Assembly: GCF_949987515.2 (NCBI RefSeq)
Contig: NC_082694.2
Coordinates: 9,541,958-9,605,957 of the forward strand
Direction: 5' to 3'
DNA from: Delphinus delphis
Taxonomy: Eukaryota; Chordata; Mammalia; Artiodactyla; Delphinidae
Length of the DNA stretch: 64,000 nucleotides
The notes under the pieces were generated by a model. It made no database searches. It was not told where the DNA came from and saw only the letters and a program-made list of their open reading frames with translations. A program made the position numbers and the translations under genes. Below, piece by piece: positions 25,618 to 38,164 of this stretch (its first letter is position 1; the number at the start of each line of letters is the position of its first letter).

Positions 25618-25697
25618 CTGGGCTGGCCGAAAAGTTTGCTCGGGTTTTTCTGTAACACCTTACGGAAAGACCCGAACGAACTTTTTGGCCAGCCCAG
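25618..25697 (+). mobile_element. Mariner-type MITE forming an 80-nt hairpin
   Basis: The element is an inverted repeat: CTGGGCTGGCC at one end and GGCCAGCCCAG at the other. Of the first 38 positions paired in register on plus-strand RNA, 33 are Watson-Crick, 4 are G-U and 1 is a mismatch, with a loop of about 4 bases. The right end is followed by TA and the left preceded by CA, fitting a TA target site with one change. Similar copies in cow are, as I recall, the source of the miR-2284/2285 family. It lies about 178 bases inside the intron after exon G. Confidence 0.85.
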
Positions 25698-25874
25698 TAC
25701 TTAACGCAGTGCTGGCACAGAGGAAGCCCCTTAGGTTAGCTGCTGCTGCTGTTAATATTCCTCACGGACCACAGTTAAATAGCTGCGCCAGATGAAAAAT
25801 TTAAGGTAAAAGAAGGGAAAACAAGCCAAAACAAATTCCACATCCATTAAAGAGTAGCCAGGTGTAATACTCAC

Positions 25875-25993
25875 TTGTCGTAGGACTTAATTGCCTGTTC
25901 CACTTTTTGCTTGTAGATATTAAGCTTCACTCCTTGGGGGTTAATTAAAGTCATCTTATTTGTGTCACTGCACACATGTGCCAGAGGGAACAC
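25875..25993 (-). CDS. VWA3B: VWA3B exon G
   Basis: This 119-bp exon starts in phase 0 after acceptor TTGGCGTACAG and ends with AA of a Lys codon at donor GACAA|GTGAGT. It reads VFPLAHVCSDTNKMTLINP onward to KVEQAIKSYDK, 39 full codons. A nearer AG (GTGTGCAG, exon start 25967) would break the frame with exon F, so the longer exon was chosen. The C-terminal half (YKQKVEQAIKSYDK) is a basic amphipathic helix that continues into the next exon. The preceding intron is the longest in the window, about 16.1 kb. Confidence 0.92.
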
Positions 25994-27626
25994 CTGTACG
26001 CCAATGCCAAAGGAAAGGGTCACTTGATAGGTTAACACGTGCCTTCAGAAATGGATCTAATGGCTGTACAGTATGTTTTTCTGACTATAAAATCAATACA
26101 TTATATTTGTAGAGAAATTAGAAAATAGAGAAAATAAAAAAAATAAGAATCAGAGATATCATTGCTAACCTTTTCCTTCCAATTTTTAAAACTATATATT
26201 TAAAAAATACCCCGCCCCCAAACAAACCTGTTTCAGGAAACCCAAATCAGAATCAAGTGTTATCTTAATAAGCCTCTGTCAAACTGAAGGGCATAGGCGA
26301 TAAGAAATAGAATATCATTGTTGCTGCTTTGTAAACTACTAGCTGGGTTAAACATCTTTCTCACATATTTATTTTATATTTGATTTTCTCTTAAGAATAT
26401 CTGATTATAGTTAATATCTTTTGACCATTTTCTTTATCAATTTGTAAGAGATCCTTATACATGTCAAATAAAGAAGGCTTAGTGATCAATGAAACCACTT
26501 TCTGTAAGAACAACAGAGTACCAGAATGAGAGGGCATCTTTTTGAGTTCTTTCTGTCTGTGTCTGATGCTTCCTTCTGGGTTTGGGGATGCCTCTGATTC
26601 CATGCTATCTTAACAGCACCTGTAATATTTTACATTTACCTGTCTGCATATTACTTTGTTTCATTCACTGCTGTATTCCTATCACCTAGAACAGTGCCTG
26701 GCCCTCAACAAATATCTGTTGATAAATGAATAAATGTATGCTTGCAAAAAGGCTTATTCCATGTCTTATTATTTACATAAAAAGAAGAAGTCTAACAGGA
26801 AAATACAAGGTCTAACAGTGTTTCGATACTGTGTATGATTCCAACCACGAGGAGCATGTAGGCATTTTAGAAATGTGGGGAATCAAAGCAACTATACACC
26901 AATAAAAATTAATTTAAAAAAACCCAATTAATCATAAGATGAAAGAAAGCTTTGGCCTTGACAACAGGGACCTGTGATATTTACTTTCAGAATATTTTCT
27001 ATCAGTAATTTCAATAAATTGATATGTTAATTTAAAAAAATGTGGGAATCACTTTTAAGAAGTAAATTTTTACTTCCAATCCAGATGATACAGAGCTCAT
27101 GTTTTATGTTCCCCTTTGCCTTCAAAATCATACAAAAATTGTATTGTTGTTATTTAAGGAAAAAATGCATAAAAAGAAAGGAAGGAAAGGAAGAAGGAGA
27201 GAAGGGAAAGGAAGAAGGAGAGAAGGAAAAAGAAAGATGCATGGTTGATGTATTTCTAGAGACAAAAAGTTGAATAAGTCAGCAGGGCTGAAGTTGTGTG
27301 TTTGTTGACTCTTGTGGGCAAACATGGCAGGGGCGGTGGGAGCTCAACACCCAGAAAGCAAGTGGGACTCTGAGTCAGGCTCAGTGCCTGAAGCCAGCAC
27401 TAGTATGAGGTTCTCTCACCCCTGCAAGAAGGCCCTGCCTGGTGAGAGAGGACATTAGTGCAGTCTAACAACCAAGAACTGAACCAAGCCATCCTCAATC
27501 TACACTATCCCAGTATCATCATGGGACAAGAGCTCTAAATACCAATGACTGGGGTACAAGGGGATGGATTTAGGTAACTGCAAAACAGAAGACAGAGAAA
27601 AAAACAGGTTTTTAAAAATCTTGTCA
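25994..27626. other. Intron between exons F and G, left part
   Basis: L1-like 3' fragments appear at about 26060-26180 (plus) and 26330-26470 (minus, 'tttgaccattttctttatca'). An L2 3'-like end lies at 26640-26730 ('cacctagaacagtgcctggc'). A small L1 tail ('actatacaccaataaaaatt') lies near 26890-26930. A purine-only GGAA-type tract covers about 27165-27235. No exon is supported. Confidence 0.5.
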
Positions 27627-27638
27627 AAATGTGCCAAC

Positions 27639-27843
27639 CGGGCTTCCCTGGTGGCGCAGTGGTTGAGAGTCCGCCTGCCGATGCAGGGGACACGGGTTCG
27701 TGCCCCGGTCCGGGAAGATCCCACATGCCGCAGCGCGGCTGCACCCATGAGCCATGGCCACTGAGCCTGCGCGTCCGGAGCCTGTGCTCCACAATGGGAG
27801 AGGCCACAGCAGTGAGAGGCCCGCGTACCGCAAAAAAAAACAC
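27639..27843 (+). mobile_element. CHR-2-type SINE
   Basis: The unit opens 'gggcttccctggtggcgcag', has the tRNA-like 'cgggttcgtgccccggtccg', a non-tRNA part 'gcctgcgcgtccggagcctg' and an A tail. A perfect 12-bp duplication, AAATGTGCCAAC, flanks it at 27627-27638 and 27844-27855. The open frames on both strands across it are shadows of the repeat. Confidence 0.95.
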
Positions 27844-27855
27844 AAATGTGCCAAC

Positions 27856-29095
27856 GTACTAAAATTCCTAAATACACATACAAAAATGCTAAAAACAGTA
27901 GCTGAGCAAATCAACAATCAGAACATCAATTCACGTGAGTAGAAATTAATTTTACGAGCCACCTAACAATAACTTTATATGAATTATGATTAAAATTAAG
28001 TATGATTAGGTTGTTCAAAGATGTAACAGTCATATAAAAGTGTAAGAACAGAGTGCTGTTAAGAACAAATGGATGAGAAAAAGAACAGTATTTTAAATAA
28101 TAAAGTCATGTAAAAAAAATAGATACTGAAATTGCAAACTACATAATTTTGCAATTAAAACATCAAGACCAAAAGAGACAAACAAAATAGCCAAAGATTC
28201 AGAAGGCTGAAAAGCAAGACATTTGGTTTGGCTGAATAGTCGAACCGTGCTACTTGTCAGACACAAGAATTCATCATGTGGCTTCTAAGCAGTCTTTGTC
28301 AAAGGGAAGAAGCCAAAACAGTGGGTTAAAAGCTGAGGTGACTGGACTTTGAAAACTTAATGAAATTTGCAGAAGTGGAAAAAAAAAACCCAACCAAACA
28401 AACAAAAAACACCATCTCTTAAAATTTCACATAAACTTTCAGAGGAAAAATAATCAGTCTCAACAGAATGAAAGACCCTTACATAGGTATCTCCCCTGGG
28501 AAAAAGACCCCCCTAGAAGTCTATAAATAGCTCTGCAAATTGCCAGCTTATGGCTCAACTGCAAATCAACCCCACGAAGTATTTAGCAGCATTACACCAT
28601 TTCACCAGGGTCCGCTGGATGCCTGACTGACGGTGCGTAAAGAAAACCCATTGTTTAACGTTCTACCTCCCTCTTTGGTGGATTTGGATCTCAGGCCTTG
28701 CATGGCCATCATGGACTTCAGTGTGGTAGGAGTTCAAATTTGGCTCGTGGGTACCCACTCTCGTGCCTTTCTGCATGCAGATTTAGGGAAAGACAAAGTC
28801 ATACTCCACACCTTCAGTCTGTGGTCTTAGTTTTTGCAACACGGTAGTCACGGGGAGGTCCCATGGGCTATTCTCTTTATGATGTCAAGTTTAGTGTGAC
28901 TATGAGGTCATAAGGGGCATTCTCACAGGGACTTGGGGGATCAGAATCATGGCTTCCCAGCTTCTGTAGGGAAGCAGGTGGGGAGGAGAGTGTGATTAAT
29001 GAGGAAACTGATACTATGTGAGAGGGAATGAAACCACCTGGTCACACCTCCTGAACATGGTTTACTTGTTACCTCTTTCTTTTTTTCTCTTTTTT
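27856..29095. other. Intron sequence, no element recognised
   Basis: AT-rich at first, then mixed composition. I found no exon, RNA gene or repeat family I could name. A (T)n/(CT)n tract lies at about 29078-29100. Confidence 0.5.
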
Positions 29096-29099
29096 TTTT

Positions 29100-29395
29100 T
29101 ATATGAAGAGGGAAATGTAGAGACAGAGAAGTCCAGGCCATGTGATGACAGAGGCAGAGACTGGAGTAATGCAGGTCCAAGCCACGGGATGCCAAGGATT
29201 CCACCACCAGAAGCCAGGAACAGCCAAGGAAGGGCTCTTCCTTAGAGCAGTCAGAGGAAGCACGGCCCTGCCAACACTTAGATTTCAGACTTCCAGCCTC
29301 CAGAACTGTGAAAGAATAAACAAATTTCTAAGCCACCCGGTTTGCGGCACACTTTGTCACAGCAAACCTAGGAAAGGAATACAGAGATAGGAATA
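29100..29395 (+). mobile_element. MaLR-type LTR relic (tentative)
   Basis: The stretch with 'gatttcagacttccagcctc', 'cagaactgtgaaagaataaa' and 'taagccacccggtttgcgg' matches the pattern of mammalian MaLR (MLT1/MST-like) solitary LTR ends. No internal retroviral sequence is seen. Confidence 0.5.
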
Positions 29396-30037
29396 CATAT
29401 ATATAACTGTTTATGTTTTCAAAACAAAGTAATGGAACAACCAACTAGCTATTGGCTGATCTAGGAATGACTTCTTGGAATGACTGGGGGGGACTTGGCT
29501 CTGCTCCAGGTGTCTCTAGAAGGCTTGACCAGGCATGTTCCCAGGCACAAATGAGTAAGCAGAAATAGCCAAGGAGCCTTAATGCCTGGGTTTGGGACTG
29601 GTATACCCTTGCTTCCGTTTCATTCTATTGGTCAAAGATACTTGCTACCTCTTATAATGCAAATCAAGCATTAACAACTAATGGGAGACGCTTCTGGACA
29701 GTGTTTGAAAATAAAAGGGAGCCTCAAGGTATTACCTACTTCAATTCTCTTGAGGTAAACCTAGAAGCCTTACCAAATTGATGCTAATCACACCCTGTGT
29801 GAGAAGATTTTAACTGTGAGGGACGGAGGGCAGAGGGAGGAAGGGGGGGCAGGGGGGAGGCGGGGAGTGAGAGAGAGATACCGACCATAATTCCTGGAAT
29901 TCATGGACAGCCCTAGTTTGGGCTGATTCTGTTAGAATTTTTCCCAGTGTTAGACCAGAGATACACCTTAACCACTAATTTTGTCAATAGGTGAGAATAG
30001 TTTTATCAATTCTACTAAGAATAGTTTTATCAATAAT
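29396..30037. other. Intron sequence with a purine-rich tract and a short direct repeat
   Basis: A G/A-rich tract covers about 29818-29878. 'agaatagttttatcaat' occurs twice, at about 29994 and 30018, just before the L1 5' end. No exon is seen. Confidence 0.55.
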
Positions 30038-30039
30038 GG

Positions 30040-33000
30040 GATTGTAGCTTCAAGATGGCGGAGTAGAAGGACGTGCTCTCACTCCCTCTTGCGAGAGCAC
30101 CAGAAGCACAACTAACTGCTGAACAATCACCGACAGGAAGACACTGTAACTCACCAAAAAAGATACCCCACATCCAAAGACAAAGGAGAAGCTGCAATGA
30201 GATGGTAGGAGGGGTGCAATCACAATAAAATCAAATCCCATTACCACTGGACTCACAAACTGGAGAACAATTATACCACAGAAGGGAAAAACGACAAATA
30301 ACATACAAGGGAACTCCCATAAGGTTAACAGCTGATTTCTCAGCAGGAACTCTACAAGCCAGAAAGGAGTGGCATGATATATTTAAAGTGATGAAAGGGA
30401 AGAACGTACAACCAAGATTACTCTACCCGGCAAGGATCTCATTCAGATTTGACAAACAAATCAAAAGCTTTATAGACAAGCAAAAGCTAACAGAACTCAG
30501 CACCACCAAACCAGCTCTATAACAAATAGCTAAAGGAACTTCTCTAAGTGGGAAACATAAGAGAAGAAAAGAACCTAAAAAAAACAAACCCAAAACAATT
30601 AAGAAAATGGTAATAGGAACATACATACATATTGATAATCATCTTAAATGTGAATGGATTAAATGCTCCAACCAAAGGACACAAGCTCGCTGAATGGATA
30701 CAAAAGCAAGACCCATATATATGTAATCTACAAGAGACCCACTTCAGACTTAGGGACACATACAGACTGAAAGTGAGGGGATGGAAAAAGATATTCCATG
30801 CAAATGGAAATCAAAAGAAAACTGGAGTACCAATACTCATATCAGATAAAATAGACTTTAAAATAAAGAATGTTACAAGAAACAAGGAAGGACACTACAT
30901 AATGATCAAGGGATCAATCCAAGAAGATATAACAGTTATAAATATATATGCACCCAACATAGGAGCACTTCCATACATAAGGCAAATGCTAACAGCTATA
31001 AAAGAGGAAATCGACAGTAACACAGTAATAGTGGGGGACATTAACACCTCATTTACACAGATGAACAGATCATCCAGACAGAAAATTAATAAAGAAACAC
31101 AAGCTTTAAATGACACAATAGAACAGATATATTTAATTGATATTTATAGGACATTCCACCCGAAAACAGCAGATTACACTTTCTTCTCAAGTGCACATGG
31201 AACATTCTCCAGGATAGATCACATCTTGGGTCACCAATCAAGCCTCAGTAAATTTAAGAAAATTGAAATCATATCAAGCATCTTTTCCAACCACAATGCT
31301 ACGAGATTAGAAATAAATTACAGGGGAAAAAAATGTAAAAAACACAAACACATGGAAGCTAAACAATATGTTACCAAATAACCAAGAGACCAGTGAAGAT
31401 ATCAAAGAGGAAATCAAAAAATACCTAGAGACAAATGACAACAAAAACATGATGATCCAAAACCTATGGGATGCAGCAAAAGCAGTTCTAAGAGGGAAGT
31501 TTATAGCAATACAATAAGAAACAGGAAAAATCGCAAATAAACAATCTAACCTTACACCTAAAGGAATTAGGGAAAGAAGAACAAACAAAACCCAAAATTA
31601 GTAGAAGGAAAGAGATCATAAAGATCAGAACAGAAATAGATGAAATAGAAACAAAGAAAACAATAGCAAAGATCAATAAAACTAAAATCTGGTTCTTTGA
31701 GAAGATAAACAAAATTGATAAACCTTTACCCAGACTCACCAGGAAAAAGAGGGAGAGGACTCAAATCAATAAAAATAGAAATGAAAAAGGAGAAGTTACA
31801 ATGGACGCCACAGAAATACAAAGCATCATAAGAGACTAGTACAAGCTAATTCTATGCCAATAAAATGGACAACCTGCAAGAAATGGACAAATTCTTAGAA
31901 AGGTATAACATCCAAGACTGAACCAGGAAGAAATAGAAAATATGAACAGACCAATCACAAGTAATGAAATTGAAACTGTGATTAAAAATCTGCCAACAAA
32001 CACAAGTCCTGGACCAGATGGCTTCACAGGTGAATTCTACCAAACATTTAGAGAAGAACTAACAACCATCCTTCTCAAACTCTTCCAAAATATTGCAGAG
32101 GAAGGAACACTCCCAAATTCATTCTATGAGGCCACCATCACCCTGGTACCAGACAAAGACACTACAAAAAAAGAAAATTACAGACTAATGTAACTGATGA
32201 ATATAGACGTAAAAATCCTCAACAAAATACTAACAGAATAAACAACACATTAAAAAGATCATACACCATGAACAGGTAGGATTTATCCCAGGGATACAAG
32301 GATTCTTCAATGTAAACAAATCAATCAATGTGATACACCATATTAACAAATTAAAGAATAAAAACCATATGATCATCTCAATAGATGCAGAAAAAGCTTT
32401 TGACAAAATTCAATACCCATTTATGATAAAAAAAAAACTCTACAGAAAGTGGGCATAAGGGAACCTACCTCAACATAATAAAGGCCATATATGACAAACC
32501 CACAGCAAACATCATTCTCAATGGTGAAAAACTGAAAGCATTTCCTCTAAGATCAGGAAAAAGACAAGGATGTCCACTCTCGCCACTATTATTCAACATA
32601 GTTTTGGAAGTCCTAGCCATGGCAATCAGAGAACAAAAAGAAATAAAAGGAATACAAATTGGAAAACAAGAAGTAAAACTGTCACTGTTTGCAGATGACA
32701 TGATACTGTACATAGATAATCTTAAAGATGCCACCAGAAAACTACTAGAGCTAATCAATGAATTTGGTAAAGTAGCAGGATACAAAATTAAAGCACAGAA
32801 ATCTCTTGCATTCCTATCCACTAACAACGAAAGACCAGAAAGAGAAATTAAGGAAACAATCCCAGTCACCATTGCAACAAAAAGAATAAAATACCTAGAA
32901 ATAAACCTACCAAGGGAGGTTAAAGACCTGTACTCCGAAAACTGTAAGACACTGATGAAAGAAATTAAAGATGACACAAACAGATGGAGAGATATACCAT

Positions 33001-34605
33001 GTTCTTGGATTGGAAGAATCAATACTGTGAAAATGACTATACTACCCAAAGCAATCTACAGATTCAATGCAATCCCTGTCAAATTACCAATGGCATTTTT
33101 TACTGGATGGAGACACAAAAGACCCTGAATAGCCTAAGCAATCTTGAGAGAAGAAAATGGAGCTGGAGGAATCAGACTCCCTGACTTCAGACTATACTAC
33201 CAAGCTACAGTAATCAAAACAATATGGTACTGGCACAAAAACAGAAATATAGATCCATGGAACAGCATAGAAAGCCCAGAGATAAACCCATGCAGCTTTG
33301 GTCAACTAATCTGTGACAAAGGAGGCAAGCATACTCAATGGAGAAAAGACAGTCTCTTCAATAAGTGGTGCTGGGAAAACTGGACAGCTACATGTAAAAG
33401 AATGAAATTAGAACACTCCCTAACACCATACACAAAAATAAACTCAAAATGGATTAAAGACCTAAATGTAAGACCAGACACTATAAAAGTCTTAGAGGAA
33501 AATACAGGAAGAACACTCTTTGACATAAATCACAGCAAGATCTTTTTTGACCCACCTCCTAGAGTAATGGAAATAAAAACAAAAATAAACAAATGGGACC
33601 TAATGACACTTAAATGCTTCTGCACAGCACAGGAAACTATAAACAAGACCAAAAGACAACACTTAGAATAGGAGAAAATATTTGCAAACGAATCAATGGA
33701 CAAAGGATTAATCTCCAAAATATATAAACAGCTCATGCAGCTCAATATTAAAAAAACAAACAACCCAATCCAAAAATGGGTAGAAGACCTAAATAGCCAT
33801 TTCTCAAAGAAGACATACAGATGGCCAAGAGGCACGTGAAAAGCTGCTCAACATCACTAATTATTAGAGAAATGCAAATCAAAACTACAATCAGGTATCA
33901 CCTCACACTGGATAGAATGGGCATCATCAGAAAATCTAGAAACAATAAATGCTGGAGAGGGTGTGGAGAAAAGGGAACCCTCTTGCACTGTTGGTGGGAA
34001 TGTAAATTGATACAGCCACTATGGAGAACAGTATGGAGGTTCCTTAAAAAACTAAAAATAGAATTACCATATGACCCAGCAACCCCACTACCCGGCATAT
34101 ACCCAGAGAAAACCATAATTCAAAAAGACACATACTCCCTAATGTTCATTGCAGCACTATTTACAATAGCCAGGTCACGGAAGCAACCTAAATGCCTATC
34201 GACAGAAGAATGGATAAGGAAGATGTGGTACATATATACAATGGAATATTACTCAGCCATAAAAAGGAACGAAATTGGGCCATTTGTAGAGACGTGGATG
34301 GACCTAGAGACTGTCATACAGAATGAAGTAAGTCAGAAAGAGAAAAACAAATATCATATATTAATGCATATATGTGGAATCTAGAAAAATGGTACAGAGG
34401 AACTGGTCTGCAAAGCAGAAATAGAGACACAGATGTAGAGAACAAACGTACGGACATCAAGGGGGGAAAGCGGGATTTTGGGGGTGGTGGCAGTGGGATG
34501 AACTGGGAGATTGGGATTGACATGTATACATTCATATGTGTAAAACAGATACCTAATAAGAACCTGCTGTATAAAAAATAACAATAAAATAAAAATTAAA
34601 AAACA
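30040..34605 (+). mobile_element. L1 element, ORF1 mostly deleted, ORF2 decayed
   Basis: It begins with an L1 5' end ('aagatggcggagtagaagg') and soon jumps to ORF1-end and inter-ORF sequence. ORF2 starts near 30640. Endonuclease part (30632-31381, 249 codons): the Asn of NVNGLN, QETH, GDINT and RIDHILG are present, but the usual Ser-Asp-His reads SNH. Reverse-transcriptase part: the FADD motif is at about 32690-32701 ([10 protein letters not shown]). C-terminal part at 33144-34384. Stops and frameshifts separate these blocks, so no full protein can be made. It ends with a G-rich 3' region (about 34460-34500) and an A-rich tail. It is antisense to VWA3B. Confidence 0.92.
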
Positions 34606-36215
34606 TGATAATAGTGTTTATCTCTTACTCTTTGCCAAGTACTAGGCAATCTATATATTTTCTCATTCAATCCCTCTATAGATGTATACATTGAAATGCA
34701 GTTTTGTTATTTGGTTTTCCTCTCCACTGAACTCTAGTTTTTTATTCCTTTAAAAAATATTAGTTTCTAGCACAATGCATGTACAAAGTAACCACTTACT
34801 GAATACGTAAAAGACTAAAGTTATATAAATTCAAATAATGGCTGAGGCCCCAACATTTTTAGAAGTTTATCTCTATTATAAAATACTGTGTTTGGAGTCT
34901 ACCAAATTTGAGTTCTCGGTGATTGAGGCACGAGATGAGCGTACCTTTGCTATTTTAAAAGAGGTGTTTGCCAAGAAGGTTAATGATGTAACCAAGATTT
35001 TAAGAGATATATTTAGCTTACACAAGAAAACTATTCTCAAACAATAAAAGAAAAAAATTAAAATTGAATGCCACTTTCACTTAGCAATTGGCAGGTGTTT
35101 TTTGTTTGTTTTAATGTTACTGCTCTAAGTGACAGCAAAGATGTAGGAAAATAGGCACTCTTAAAATTCCAAGTAAACTGCCCAATAATGGGGGGAATAG
35201 TTCAATTAATTGTAGTAATTCATGTTATTGAATATTAGCACAACCATTAAAATTCATCCAAAATTGGTCATTACAGGGAAATATGTTCATAAGATATGCT
35301 AAATGAAGAAAGGGGGATACAGAACTGTACACACAGTTATTAGCTGTTAAAGTAGTACAGGAAGAATTCTACCTGACGACATTCTGGCTGTGTTTGTAAG
35401 CCATCCCACAACATTTTGAAAATAAGAAAACAGTGTAAACTGGTGTTTATATATTCATCACTCAACACTAACTGAATTCACCAACTTCACTGTTTTTCAA
35501 CTAAATCATTTCTTCCAATAAATATCCCAGAGCCTGCTGTCAGACTGGCCAAGGAGGGGTCTGATTGGATGTGAGTAATGAAAATGCAAAGGCTGTGCAA
35601 ATCCCACGTGGCTGACCCTGAACACGGTGCAGTGACCTTATAGTTGGGCAAACTGCTGAGTGCTGAAGCTTAAACCTCTGCTTAAACAGAAACATCTCCA
35701 GGCTCCACAGAACAAATTGAAGGTGGGGCTACAAAGTGAACTGGGAAAGAGAAGTGTCAATCAGATCGTTCATAAACCCATGAAAATATGTTGCTTACTA
35801 CAGTGTAGGTTATATCTCACAAATTTCAATCTAAATTTTTAGAAAATAAAAAAAAAATTTTAATATAAATTTCAATTAAATTGCTAGTGAGGTCACTAGC
35901 ATTTTAATTGGTATAGTAAATGAGTATTTGCTGGCATGCAATAATATTTGAAATAGACTGTTGAGTAAAAATCAAGGCACAGAGTATCTTTAGTTCAACT
36001 TCATTTTGGTAAAACAAAAACAAAGAACAAAGGCTATATATGTAGTGAAAAAACTTTGGCCAGATAACCACCAAACAATTCATATGTGAGGAATTATATT
36101 CTATTGTTTCTTTTCTACTTATCTGTAGTTTCTAATTTTTCTACACAATGAATACATATAGCTTTTGTATTAACTGTCCTTCTAGATTTTTTAATTAAAA
36201 TAAACTTTTCTATCA
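34606..36215 (+). mobile_element. Old L1 3' fragments with a MIR-like piece
   Basis: 34612-34720 resembles a MIR ('ttgccaagtactaggcaatc'). 35170-35345 ('acaaccattaaaattcatcc') and 35925-36210 ('tagtttctaatttttctaca') look like pieces of an old L1 3' region in plus orientation. The parts between are not recognised. No exon is supported. Confidence 0.5.
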
Positions 36216-37540
36216 GTATCGTTTTCATTGCTACTATATTTGAAAGCAACAAGATGCCATGCCCTTAGCAGCATCCCTAACATTCCTCGTCAGCTAAATG
36301 ATGAGATAAAAAGCCACCTCACTATGTTGGTCTAAATTTTCCATCAGATACTTTGATGAGATCAAATGTTTTTCTCAAAACCTAGTCTGAGGGCTCACCA
36401 CGTACCAGATTAGGGACCTTTGCCATGACCCATCGGGAGTCAGTGACAGAGCTGGGGTGCAGGCCCAGGCTACCTGATCACAAAGCTATGTGCTGAACCC
36501 AGATTAGGGCAAAGCAGGAAGCCTTGATGCAGTGCTGGTAAGACATGATGATGATGGTGGTGGTGGTGGTGATGTAGTGGACTTTTCAACGATGCAAACT
36601 AATGTTCCCAAATTGTTTCTTTTTTTTCAAAGGCACTGGCAATAAAGAGCTTTAAATTCCAGATTCATCAAATACCTAAAGCAGTTTTACTCTGTATATG
36701 ACTTGGTGATGAATTAATCTTTTTGAAAGAGCTAAGATTAAATTTATCTGGTCCACTGAAAGTGCCAGTTAGCATCTTGTAATGAAGAGTTGCTAGGGCA
36801 ACCTCCCTGCTCAACACTTCATTTCCAAGGTGACAGATTTGATGCTGGCCCAAGAAACATGAAAACCAAAATAGCATTGTGTTCCAGAAGAAGAAACAGC
36901 CCATACATAAGTCATGAATGAAACAAGTAGCCGGGGATAAAGCCAAATGCTGCTTTACGATTCTACCCAGACAGATGTGGCTGCACACAGAACACAGGAG
37001 TAAAAGGCAATTACAATTCTCAGTGAAGTGGGTTAAGATTCATGTCTCCTTTTCAGCTCCAGTCTACTTTTTCAGAAAACTGTTAGGTCCAAATCTCAAA
37101 AAGCTATATATCTCACTCAGTGGGATTATATTTTTCGATCACTGTTTTCCCATTCTTTCCATCAGAGAAAATATTAAATAAAAGATGTTAAGTGGGCTTT
37201 GAGGGTGAAATGGGAATTTATTGCAGTATATTTCCTTCATCATCATGATTCTTGCTCTTATGAGCAATAATGGAGGGGGGAGAGCATGTCGTGTGCTATG
37301 TACCCACAGGCTTGTGATGAGAATTTACAAAGCCACAGAAGGCACGAGCACAGGTGCCCATGGTGGAATGCACGTGAAAAAATATACAGCCTCTTCCCTT
37401 GGCTTTGCTTTCTGGAGTCAGAAGACAGGTTCTCCAGAAAAACAGGACCCTCACTACTCTTCCATTTTTTCCTTCTTGGAAGTCACTCAACATTTTTCTC
37501 TCTCTCAGCCCCATGTGGTTTAGTCCTGTCGACTTGACTT
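36216..37540. other. Intron sequence, mostly unassigned
   Basis: A MIR-like block lies at about 36395-36510 ('agtcagtgacagagctgggg'). A (gat/ggt)n triplet tract lies at about 36547-36575. Nothing else is recognised. Confidence 0.5.
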
Positions 37541-38150
37541 TATATAGAGCCTTGGATCCATCCTCAGCATTGTCACCTGGGTCACAGCCACCTAGACCTT
37601 GCCTCCTGACTGCCCCGCTTCGTTCCAGCCTTGAACCTCTACAACCCTTTTCCACATAGTAGCCAAAGACCAAACCTGATCTTCTCTGTCCTCTGCTAAA
37701 AACCCTTTGGCTTCCCTCAGGATGACCTTCAGAAAATCCTTAACTCGACCTTCACCAGCTTTCACACCTTCCTCCAGTTGCACTAAACTTTCTTTGGAAC
37801 GACACACGTCCTCTGACCCTTAGACTTCCCCCTAGGTCACTCCTCACTCCCCTCCACCTCATCACCCTCGTAACTCCTCCTCCCCTAGGTCCAAACCTGG
37901 ACTGATCAGATCCCCCAGGTCTGAACTTCCCAGGCCAGGTCCAAAGCGCCCTCTGCCAACTCAAGGTGGTTAGGGGCCTCTCTGGCATCTCCACTCTGCT
38001 CTTCCCACTCATCACATTTAACTAGAACTTCTTATTTTAATTGCTAGTTCCTCCATGAGATTGTAAGTTGTGATTGGGTAGGCTGTAGTCTAGCCCAGTT
38101 CAGAGCCTGCATACGGTAGGCAATGTAATATTTATTGAATATTTTTATAA
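37541..38150 (+). mobile_element. L2 LINE relic
   Basis: C/T-rich sequence resembling the L2 3' half in plus orientation: 'aaaaccctttggcttccctc', 'atctccactctgctcttccc', and 'ttcctccatgagattgtaag', ending near 'caatgtaatatttattgaat'. The open frames here show no protein signal. Confidence 0.65.
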
Positions 38151-38164
38151 TAAAAGCCAACGTT

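Noticed and set aside
25961..25993. Shorter version of exon G beginning at 25967 after GTGTGCAG
   Set aside because: It needs a two-base overhang from exon F, which ends in phase 0. The acceptor at 25993 fits exactly.
27500..27942. Overlapping open frames on both strands at SINE copies (also at 38044-38510, 44929-45328 and 51847-52195)
   Set aside because: The same peptides recur at every CHR-2 SINE copy, so they are translations of the repeat.
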